This document shows positions 36,702 through 45,781 of a stretch of DNA of 64,000 nt, piece after piece. The first letter of the stretch is position 1. The number at the start of each line of letters is the position of its first letter. A program made the position numbers and the translations under genes. The notes under the pieces are model-generated. The model was not told the origin of the DNA and did no database searches. It worked only from the letters and a program-made list of their open reading frames with translations. The stretch is from Gonatopus flavifemur (lineage: Eukaryota; Arthropoda; Insecta; Hymenoptera; Dryinidae): assembly GCA_018340375.1 (NCBI GenBank), contig JAFFJZ010000001.1, forward strand, positions 65,340,001 to 65,404,000, read 5' to 3'.

Positions 36702-36918
36702 GTAGTCGGTTATATTTTATATAAATCGTGATTATCACTATGTTAGAATAGAATTCTTTACCATTTATCTGGTAATAATTACTATGCTACGTATATATTA
36801 TTACCAGAAAAATGGTAAAGAATTTTATTCTTACATAGTGACAATCACGATTTTATATAAAATAAAACCGAATACTATGTTAGCATGAAAAATATTACCA
36901 TTATCTTCTCTCCGTGTA
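36702..36918. mobile_element. CACGGAGAGAAG MITE, left end truncated, nested
   Basis: Right end CTTCTCTCCGTGTA. Arms pair around ATAGAATTCTTTACCATTT and AAAATGGTAAAGAATTTTAT. The expected left terminus is missing, together with about 20 bp of host MITE present at 16,929-17,161. Confidence 0.72.
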
Positions 36919-36974
36919 TTAATTACTACAAATCAATGTATAGGAATTTTCGCATATAAATTTTTTATAGTGTA

Positions 36975-38185
36975 CTGAAATTATATATATATATATATTT
37001 CCCCCACGTGAAATGAAATTCATTCAGTAAGAATATCCGACCCTGCCTCACAATCCCAAAATAATTCTCAAAGAATTTAGTTAAAAAACACAATTGGTTA
37101 CATCTTCTCCTTCTTCTTCTTTATGAATTCTTCTAGAACTGTGGTGTTGTACGGGATATTTCATACCATTCCATGAAACAACTAATATTTTAGTATGGTG
37201 TGAAATATGTCACGAATTATGACTTTAGCCATTCTAGAATTCAAAACGTTTCTTTTCAGATGAATATGATTCAGTTAGATGCAAATAGACGTTCTGTCCA
37301 TTCTGATTCACTGAGACAGAAAAATCTCTCCGAAGTCAATCTAGATCTTGCCAACGAAGCTGAAAAGTACTGAGGCTAGAAATGAGAAACTGATCGAATT
37401 TATCCATTTTCGATAGGATTTATTCCCTAGAATTGTTTATCCTCCGTTCTGAAGGTTTATTATTTTCATTTTACCTTGTTCAGGTACCTTCAATTTTCTC
37501 GTATTACAGAGATACTAGCGTCGGTATTTGATCTGTCTCCCTAGCTTATGATTATGTCTCTTCCTATCGTCTCTCTCCATTAAATCTTTCCAAAGGAACT
37601 TTTGAAATTTCTCATTGGGAAAACATTTTTCCAAAATTCAAAATCCGGACTTCTTACAGACGTAGATGAAGTATAATAAGAAGAAACATCCCTGATTTCA
37701 ATCGAAAAAAAAATAGAATTGGATAGCAACTCGGTATCTTTTTAATCGTCAGAAAAAGTGGGAGAACTGGTTCAGGTCTGTAAAAGTATTGGGTTGTTTT
37801 TTGAAAAAAATCCTCATCAACTCTAATTATGTATATGAAAATGTTGAAATGATTCTAATCAACAATTTAGAATTTATTCAATTGATTCGACGAGTATCGA
37901 GAATTTTTAGTTGCAACTCATCAACTTTCAAAACTTGCACATCCGTGATAATGTGATACTGCAATCGTGATGTCCTCCTCTAACGACAAGGACCCCCCCC
38001 CCCTCCTACTTTTGATGAGTTGTAGAAAACTGTGTCATTATTAACAAATTTTTATTGAAACCTGAATTTCAACCACCTAAACGCTTGATCGATGAGATCG
38101 TTGAGAAGTTTCAAAATTAATTATTATAGTGACAATGACTATTCATTTATAGGTGTTCTTAAGGTAAACAAACAAACAAACTAAC
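36975..38185. other. Intergenic, no gene seen
   Basis: TA microsatellite at 36,981-37,000 and a poly(C) tract at about 37,992-38,003. The rest is unique AT-rich DNA. Confidence 0.5.
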
Positions 38186-38823
38186 AAACTACGGGCAAAC
38201 ACGTCATATTAATTAAAATATCCCTCTGTACAGCACACGGAAAAAATAAGTGATCTAAATTTTCGTTGACTACCCAGACAAAAATTCCCGGGTGGGCGGG
38301 ATTCCCAAATTCGCATGTGGACTCAGGTTCCTGGCTGGGACCCGCCAGGTCCTGGCTGGGTCCTGCCTGGAAACCCTCTGGTTCCTGCTCGGGACCTGTC
38401 AGGTTCCCGCCCGGGACCCGGCAGCCGGGTTAGGTTCTCGCTCGAGTCACCACCTGGCTGGTCCCGGCCAAGAACCTGAGTCCACATGCGAATTTGGGAA
38501 TCCCACCCACCCGGGAATTTTTGTCTGGGTAGTATGTCACTTTTGGACGGAGCACAAATTCAAGAAAAATTCGTACACTGGATTTTAATGAATTGTTGAC
38601 TTTATTCATTGTTTCACCAATGGAATTCACTTTCCATTCTTATCGTCGAAATAACGGCAAGAGTCAACGGATTATTAGAATCCAGTGTACGAATTCTTTT
38701 TGAACTTGTGCTCCGTCCCAAAGTTACATACTAGTCAACGAAAATTTGGATCACTCATTTTTTCCGTGTGCTGTACAGAGCGATATTTGGAATAAAATGA
38801 AGCGTTTGATCGTAGTTTGTCAT
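38186..38823. mobile_element. Long palindromic element, CTCTGTACAGCACACGG arms, interrupted
   Basis: The inverted arms extend from ACAAACTACG at 38,186 through GTACAGCACACGGAAAAAAT to GATCTAAATTTTCGTTGACT. The right arm is the mirror image, ending at about 38,823. Inner arms (ATTCGTACACTGGATT and inverse) surround a short centre. The left arm is split by the element at 38,273-38,529. Confidence 0.82.
38273..38529. mobile_element. GC-rich CCCAGACAAAAATTCCCGGG MITE, nested
   Basis: It runs from CCCAGACAAAAATTCCCGGG to the inverse CCCGGGAATTTTTGTCTGGG, flanked by TA (38271-38272 and 38530-38531). The other host arm shows the empty site. The interior is made of CCTGGCTGGGACCC-like GC-rich repeats, far above local GC. 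Open frames over it are artefacts. Confidence 0.92.
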
Positions 38824-40485
38824 AAACGATTTGACTGCTGCCACGGCGCTAATATCTCCTCAAGTTGATGAAGTTTGGAGGGAACGAATCAAATCCACTA
38901 TAAGCCAATAAATATTTTTTTACCTTGTGATATCTTTCAAAGAAGTTTTAGATATTTCATGCAACAGTTATAAACAAGTTTTAGACTAATTTTTGTCTAA
39001 AATTGATCTAAAAGATATCCTAAAAAGGTTTCGTATCTGAAAGACGTTTTGCAGACACCTTTTGAACAAAAATTGGTTCAGAATCTGTTTAAAAGTGTTC
39101 TATAAGATCTGAAGCTATAAAAACCTATGTAAAAAATATCACAACACTTCATCAAAATTTGCTCTATTTTGGCTAAAACATTCTATTTTTTTCTCCAAAA
39201 AATTGGTGCAAAAATTACGCGTTTTGGTCAGAATGAAGTCAATTTTTCTAAGGGAAACTATAATGTGTTTGTTACACAGTGAAAAATTTAGTGTATTTCC
39301 AACACACATCTATGTTCCAAATTTATATTGAATTCCAACACAAAAAAAGACTCTAAAAATTTGTTAATTTGATAGTATTGTGTGTTTGTTTTCAAGACAA
39401 ACTCTAAATAGGCCGTGTTTACCACAAAATTTTACCAGCTGTGTAAAAAAACTCCTCATCGACTCCAAAATCACAGTATATAAATAAATTTTGTGTATAT
39501 GTTTTATATGCAAAGTAAATTCATTTTGTGTTTCTAGTTTAACGGCAAAGGAGAACAAAACAGAGTCGATGTTTTTGGAATTACATTTTATAACAATGCA
39601 ATTTTATTATTGAAACCTATGTCAAAAGGACTCGTGTAAGAATTCCAGCTTCATAAATTATTTACATCATTTCATGCCCAAACGGCAACAATATTCTCAA
39701 AGATGGTGTTCGATGAAATGAGAATAATAACGATCAATCAGAAACGAATCGAATATTCCAAGAACTGGGATGGAAAAAACGATCGATTCTATTCAATGAC
39801 TTCTTCACGTAAACTCTGTTCTGCTCCACAGACCATTTCTGTTTCTATAAAAAGGTGATATCGATGACTGGAACCATTCCATCTTCATTCAACTTGGTCG
39901 TGTTTTTTTGTTCTAGAATGTACAGTTATTTGAAAATACTCGAATGTGTTCTGGTAAGTCGTTATATAATCAGGATAAAAAGTAAGAAATCATGAATATC
40001 TTTTGATCGAACTTTGAAATAGTTACAGGCATTATTGACACAGTCCATTGATCTGAGGCATTGATTATGTCGGTGAATAGACTCGACGATTGTCACACAT
40101 AATTTACACAGTGTGAATAACCCTGTGTAGTGGAAATTGCTTTAGAAATTCCCTCTAGGCTTTGACGATACTTCACATATCCTTAAGAAGCTTTTGAAAT
40201 TCACTAGAATGACCTTTAATGCGGACAATTTTGTCGAGTCAAATGAATATTCTGCGATTATCGGTTTTGGGGATTAATTTATCATCAATTATTTATCAAA
40301 ATCCCTTTCAGCACCTGTAAGTTAATCATACCCGATATATTTTTCTCGTTTTTGTTGGGGAAACTCGATTTGGACAAACACTTCAAACATTTTTCTCTCA
40401 TAGAAAAAATTGAGATATCGTTTTGAAAATTGTGAGGTATGTTTATTAAACATTCAATATTACAAAACAAATTTTTTCACATATA
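38824..40485. other. Intergenic, no gene seen
   Basis: ACAGTGAAAAATTTAGTGT at about 39,279 may be one end of a MITE, but no clear partner was found. The rest is unique. Confidence 0.45.
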
Positions 40486-40836
40486 AACAAATTTTTTTTC
40501 GTTATCATAATTTAAACAAAAAAACACTAGAAAAAGGCGAAGGGAGGGATTTGAGGTGACCGGATGATCTGAAAAAAAAAAATGGTGAATTATTCCTTGT
40601 TGAAGTTAAAATAACAAAATGGCGGCCATTTTACGAAAGAATCGATTTTTGAGGGTGGAAAATCGGATGGATTCTTGACCAATCAAAAAGATCCTAGTTC
40701 ATGCGATAGCCACTTCAACAAGAAATAATTTGCCATTTTTTTGGTTTTCTTTTTCAGATCATCCGGTCGTCCCAAATCACTCCCACCGTCATTTTTCAGT
40801 GTTTTTTTGTTCAAATTATTACAACGAAAAAAAAAC
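40486..40836. mobile_element. Palindromic MITE, copy 2 (centre inverted relative to copy 1)
   Basis: Shares with 1-352 the arms GACCGGATGATCTGAAAAAA and TTTCAGATCATCCGGTCG. The centre, TCCTAGTTCATGCGATAGCC, is the exact inverse of copy 1's. A short open frame over its right arm (40,730-40,915) is not a gene. Confidence 0.8.
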
Positions 40837-41069
40837 GGTGGAAAAAAGTGTTGAAAAAGTGAGGAAAAAGTTGCTACATCTATTCCATTTATTTACGTGT
40901 GGAAAATTACTTTGAGGAAGGTATGGAAAATGAACTGTATTTCAATACCATTGAGAATCACATGAACAAAATAATGCGCTATTATTTGGATACTTAGATA
41001 TTAGCTGTAAGGGCTATTTTTTAGATATTACAGCTATTCACCCAGCTGTAATGACGGAAAATGTAGCTA

Positions 41070-41309
41070 CCCTGCCACAAAAATCCAGCTGGGATTCCAC
41101 GTGGATTCCAGATCCGAAATTTACCTGCACTGCCAGCTAAGAATCCACCTGGAATCAAGAATCCCAACCGGATTCCATGTGGAATTTCCAATTCCAACTG
41201 GGATTCCACCTGGCATCAGAAATTCCAACTGAAATCCCACGTTGGAGTTGAAATTTTAGCTGAGATTCCACCTGGAAGTAGGAATCCCAGCTGGATTTTC
41301 GTGACAGGG
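41070..41309. mobile_element. CCCTGCCACAAAAATCCAGC MITE with internal tandem repeats
   Basis: It runs from CCCTGCCACAAAAATCCAGC to GCTGGATTTTCGTGACAGGG, flanked by TA. The interior repeats a unit like AACTGGGATTCCACCTGG about eight times. Confidence 0.85.
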
Positions 41310-41741
41310 TACCTCAGCAACAATATCGCAACTAAATCATTTCGCTATCCAAATATCAACCACAAAATCTGTGCGGTCACTGCAATTATTTTAGCTGTAG
41401 CAACGAAAAAAGTGAGATACAGCAGAATTCATTTTTTGCGTGTTCACGGTCAATTTTGTTGTGGAAAAGTTGTATTTCTATTCACATCTATCGCGGACAA
41501 CACAACGTACCATTGGAACGTTTCTGAAATGTTAAACGTTCGGAAAACGTTCCAGAGACATAAAACATCGTTCATTAAGTCCCGAGACTAACCCAGAGAT
41601 GGTGCTAGTGGTACCAAGTTGGCCATGTTTCCCTAGAATGCGAACCTTCACATGAAACGTGTAAAAATTTCACGTCGAACGGACCACAAACAGCAGAGTT
41701 AACGAGGTTAGAATAAAGTCACTTTGTAATTTGTTTGAAAA

Positions 41742-42946
41742 ATGGAAGAAAACGAATTTCGCGTGTTGATAAAACATTGTTTCTTAATGGGTAAAAACAC
41801 CGTAGAAGCCTAGCAATGGCTTGGAAAACGTTACCCGGTCTCCTCTCCATCCAAATCAACGATTTGTCGTTGGTATGCTGAGTTTAAACGTGGTCGTACG
41901 GACACAAACGATGCGGAACGTTCGGGTAGGCCATTGGAAGTCGTTATACCGGAAAATGTGAGTGAAGTGTTGAAAATCGTAATGAAAAATCGCAAAGTGA
42001 AGGTCCGTGAGATTGCAGAAATGACACAGATATCATCTGGAAGCGTATTTACAATCCTTCCTGAAAAATTGAGCATGAAAAAGGTTTTTTCCAAGTGGGT
42101 GCCGCGATTCCCTGGTGAAAATTTCCGCTCGCTGGAAGCAGAGATTGAAACAAATGAAGCGTAAAATGTTCCAATTTCTGCTTTTTCCGCGCTTGGATAC
42201 TGTTTCGTTTCCTCTTCCACATCGCTTTATACCCTTCTTACGCTCCCATTTTCACTGGGGTTGCTTTCAGTGGAACAAAAACAGCAACGAGTCGACGATT
42301 CAGAGAGCTGTTTATCGCTATTTACTCGCATCAAAAAAGATTTCCTGCGTCGATACGTGACCATGGATGAAACATGGATACATCATTTCACTCCGAAATC
42401 GAATCGGCAATCATCCGAGTGGCGCATGGCTGGCGAAAGCCGCCCAAAGCGTCCAAAAACGCAGCAGTCTGCTGGCAAAGTCATGGCGTCTGTTTTTTGG
42501 GATACACATGGCGTGATTTTCATTGACTACCTGGAAAAAGGTAAATCGATCAACGCAGTGATTATTATATTGACTTGTTGCTACGTTTGAAGGAGGAGAT
42601 CGCAGCAAAACGACCGCACATTAAGAAGAAAAAAATCCTTTTTCACCAAGACAATGCACCCTGCCACAAGTCCATGAAAACAATGGCAAAATTCAACGAG
42701 TTGGGCTTTGATTTGCTCCCCCACCCCCCGTATTCTCCAGATTTAGCCCCCAGCGACTACCGGCTCTTTGCTGATCTCGAAAAAATTCTCCAGGGAAAAA
42801 AATTTGGCTCGAATGAGGAGGTCATTGCCGAAACTGAAGCCTATTTTGAAGCAAAGGATAAATCCTTCTATAAACATGGTATAGAAATGTTGGAAAGGCG
42901 TTGGAAAGATTGTATCACTCTAAAAGGAGATTATATTGATGAATAA
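41742..42946 (+). pseudogene. Mariner transposase pseudogene
   Basis: Cut-and-paste transposase of the Tc1/mariner group. From the ATG at 41742 it reads MEENEFRVLIKHCFLMGKNT. It then meets a TAG at 41811, continues through the helix-turn-helix region (KVKVREIAEMTQISSGSVFT), and is interrupted at 42110-42260 by a MITE. It resumes with the first catalytic Asp in VTMDETWIHHF (about 42,358). A one-base frameshift falls near 42,558-42,562. The second Asp (LFHQDNAPCH) and third (YSPDLAPSDY) follow, with 34 residues between them, i.e. DD34D. Stop at 42944-42946. Three lesions make it non-functional, yet all three catalytic aspartates remain. Confidence 0.92.
42110..42260. mobile_element. 151-bp MITE nested in the mariner transposase
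   Basis: It starts CCCTGGTGAAAATTTCCGC and ends with the approximate inverse (ATTTTCACTGGGG). It is flanked by TT at 42108-42109 and 42261-42262. Deleting the element and one TT restores the conserved WVPRLL stretch of mariner, so both boundaries and the 2-bp duplication are firmly placed. Confidence 0.88.
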
Positions 42947-43010
42947 AAATGATTTTTGAAAAAAAAATGTTGTTTTCGTTGTTAATCTCGGGACTTATTG
43001 AACGACGTGT

Positions 43011-43932
43011 TATTTTGCTACCATAGGGAAAGTTTTAATAGGAAATCATCGATTCAGGACGTTCATTCAAAACTATTGATGTTCCATAGTGAATTGTGAT
43101 TGTTTGTCTCTAGTAAACTGCAGTGGTGTTTGTAAAATTCCAAACAGGGTGCAATTTCCCTGAGATAAGATACACATTGAAAAGATTCACTCAGAGAATT
43201 CATCAACATCACATAAAACTTCAAAGAAATCTCAAAACTTCTACATTCATACTGGGTCAGTCTCGGAATGTGGTCCATATTAGAAAGATCGGATTGATGA
43301 AAGAAAAAAACAAGAGAACCTTTAAAGAACAGCACATATAATGCTATGTATATGGTTAATTATAAAGACAAAAACAGGAGAAAGAAGATTAAGGGGGCCA
43401 GGAAGACACGCCTTCTATCCTCGTTAAAACTTGAAACATAATATCCATAGTATATGACGTGTCGATGCGATAGTGAGCGTCATGAAATACACGAGTCAAT
43501 GTTATATGCGTGTGGCACATTATTATACGTATAATACCGTGTAGAAACACGGCCACGGCCCGGTATGCACGGATACGCGAACGCGGAGGTCACTATTGAC
43601 GCAAATCCATCTGACGGTCACGTGACATAGCCTGGAAGAAGGAGCACGTAGGGGGAAAAAAAGAAGGATAGAAATGTACTCACAACAAACTACCACATGT
43701 AACGTAATGTAATGATAAATCATGACACCACACAGCGAGTACACTCTTGTTACACGAAATCTAATCTCGTGTGTACTTATTGCTGATAAAAGCAACAAGA
43801 AGGAACTGGTTCAACGTAGATTTTCAAAATTATTTCGATTTCCTCTACTCCTCTTTGAATCCTTCTGGAGTCATTCAAATCCAATAGGTTTCATTGTCTC
43901 ATCTGAATCTCCTCAGTTTCTTCTAACCATTA
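43011..43932. other. Intergenic, no gene seen
   Basis: The GC-richer, CpG-containing stretch at 43,540-43,660 stands out but holds no recognisable gene. Confidence 0.45.
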
Positions 43933-44168
43933 CCCTGGTTGAAAGAATCCATCGAATCTGGCAAATGAAATTCAATGAGATTTGGTTAGAACATTGTCCA
44001 AGTTTGATCGTAATTTAGGGAGATTTGGCCAGATTCGACGAGATTCACATGGAAGTTCTGACCAAATCTCATTGAAAAATCACCGGTGAGATTTGGTCAG
44101 AACATTGTTCAAGTTCAATTGTAATTTAATGAGAATTGGTCAGAATTAATGAGTTCTTCTAACCAGGG
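43933..44168. mobile_element. CCCTGGTTGAAAGAA MITE
   Basis: It runs from CCCTGGTTGAAAGAATCCAT to TGAGTTCTTCTAACCAGGG, flanked by TA. The interior repeats TGAGATTTGGTCAGAACATT in both orientations. Confidence 0.8.
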
Positions 44169-44272
44169 TACAGCACAAAAATTTCTGTAAGAAATATCTT
44201 AAGATATCTTGCGAGTAAGAATTCTTGAAGATATAGATGTTTAAAAGATGTTTCATGCAACACAATTGGAAC

Positions 44273-44458
44273 CCCAGATAACACACGAAGAATTCTGTTT
44301 CAAAAACAAGAATAGAACTTTTCAAGAATTCTTTTCGAACCAATGAATTCGTAAAGAGCTCTGGAGGAGTTCAATCCCAAATATTGAACTCTTTATGAAT
44401 TCATCAATTCGAAAAAAGTTCTTGTTTTTGAAAGAGAATTTTTCGTGTGTTATCAGGG
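44273..44458. mobile_element. CCCAGATAACACACGAA MITE
   Basis: It runs from CCCAGATAACACACGAAGAA to the inverse ATTTTTCGTGTGTTATCAGGG, flanked by AC. The arms continue through AGAATTC and TTCTTG blocks. Confidence 0.82.
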
Positions 44459-44487
44459 ACGATTTTCAAATTCAACGCGAGATACTT

Positions 44488-44770
44488 CCCAGACAGCACA
44501 AGTTATCATTTTAAATTCATATAAACTTCTCAAAGAATTCTTGAATAGTTCCCGTTATGTCAGTAAACATGAATTCAATATAAATTCGAATGAATCAAAA
44601 TGAATATATATTGGATGCCTGAATAGTTCTTGATGAATTCACGAGATGAACTCTTTCTGAACAACTGAATTTTTCATCAAGAATTCAAATTAAATTCAAA
44701 GTATTCGTAATGAATTCATGTTTATCGTCAATAACGGTAGTTCTTTGAAGGGACTCTTACGTTGTATGGG
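44488..44770. mobile_element. CCCAGACAGCAC MITE, copy 2
   Basis: Collinear with 30,130-30,399 and flanked by TT. It runs from CCCAGACAGCACAAGTTATC to ACGTTGTATGGG. Confidence 0.82.
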
Positions 44771-45411
44771 TTGACTTTGATTTTTTTTCAATTTTTGCGT
44801 CTTCCTTTGAATTTCCTTGAAATTTTCGATCTTTGATTTAAACTGAAGTACCGAATGCCGAATCTGTGGACTTTAGTTCGATCTCTTGGAAAAATTGTCA
44901 ATTCCATCTGAAGTATTGAACATCAAATTTTGATTTTTAAACCATTTTGTCTTCCCGTACAAGATACGCATCCATCCTCCACTTAGGACTTCCGTGGATT
45001 ATAGATGGAAAGTATGTAGATGAATAAATGGGAAACGCGAATGTGAGAACGAAGAGAGGCAACTCGATGTCGAGGCAATGAAGATACGACAAAGAAATGT
45101 CCTTCGGTTTTGCATAAGACATCTCAAACTTGTTCAAAAGATATCTTGAGACATATAATATCACGTGGATTGTATTTTGCAGAAAAAATTATAGAGACAG
45201 TTTTTAAATTGTAAAATCTCCAAATTATACAGTTTTTTTTCTCAAACAGTTGGAGAAAGTTTTCTGGAAATTTTCAGAATGATTTATAGAAAAATTTTTT
45301 CAATTATATAAGATTTATATCGAATTATATGCAAATTATACATAAATTGTGTACAATTTTGAAAATTTTTCCCACTCGGAATGTTTCATACGTTTGCACT
45401 ACAGACTGCAC
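44771..45411. other. Intergenic, no gene seen
   Basis: Near 45,290-45,375 an AT-rich repeat end resembles sequence at 5,090-5,175 (TTTTGAAAAT followed by (C/T)TCGG). Otherwise unique. Confidence 0.45.
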
Positions 45412-45655
45412 TACACTCTCTAAAATTTCCCCTCTTCAGCCAGCCAAAAGTGAGCCTGTCGAAATTTTGAGTGAAATTTCCACTATTTTAGAGTGATATT
45501 CTGAGGTTTGAGGTGACAAAACTCACAGCCACTCAAATTCTAGAGTGAATTCTTCACTCTAAAAGAATGAAAATTCCACTCGAAGCGGACTGGTTCACTT
45601 TTGAGACTTAGTGGAGTGGAACACGTGATTTTTCACTTTTTCAGATTTAGAGAGC
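45412..45655. mobile_element. CTCTCTAAA MITE
   Basis: CACTCTCTAAAATTTCCCC at the left pairs with TTTTTCAGATTTAGAGAG at the right. The interior repeats CACTCTAAAA and TTTTAGAGTGA. Confidence 0.6.
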
Positions 45656-45677
45656 AGTTTAGAACAATTTCTTATTC

Positions 45678-45781
45678 TACAAACAATGATTACTGGTGTC
45701 TTGATGGATCGCCGATGGTCTTGCGATCCTGGTGAAGAGAATCTACTGGTCCTTCGAAACGCCTGCAGTCGTGTTTGTTGA
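45678..45781. mobile_element. 108-bp family MITE, copy 3
   Basis: CTACAAACAATGATTACTGG at the left and GCCTGCAGTCGTGTTTGTTG at the right match the reverse of 26,552-26,659. Confidence 0.75.

Larger units (their letters stand above)
36255..36974. mobile_element. CACTGTAAAAAATAATCGG MITE, split by two other MITEs
   Basis: It runs from TACACTGTAAAAAATAATCG to AATTTTTTATAGTGTA. Collinear blocks match the intact copy at 16,929-17,161 before, between and after the insertions at 36,358-36,624 and 36,702-36,918. Confidence 0.85.
41563..43010 (+). mobile_element. Mariner transposon (DD34D), inactivated, with terminal repeats and TA duplication
   Basis: Terminal repeats of about 28 bp, including GTTCA(A/T)TAAGTCCCGAGA, lie at 41563 and inverted at 43010. 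TA flanks both sides (41561-41562 and 43011-43012). The length is 1,448 bp. Removing the nested 151-bp MITE and its 2-bp duplication gives 1,295 bp, the normal mariner size. It is related to the mariner copies common in ants and bees; the exact subfamily was not assigned. Confidence 0.95.

Noticed and set aside
38292..38630. Open frames of 98 and 66 codons with Gly/Leu-rich text on both strands
   Set aside because: They are translations of the GC-rich palindromic MITE; the two strands encode nearly the same peptide because the element is an inverted repeat.
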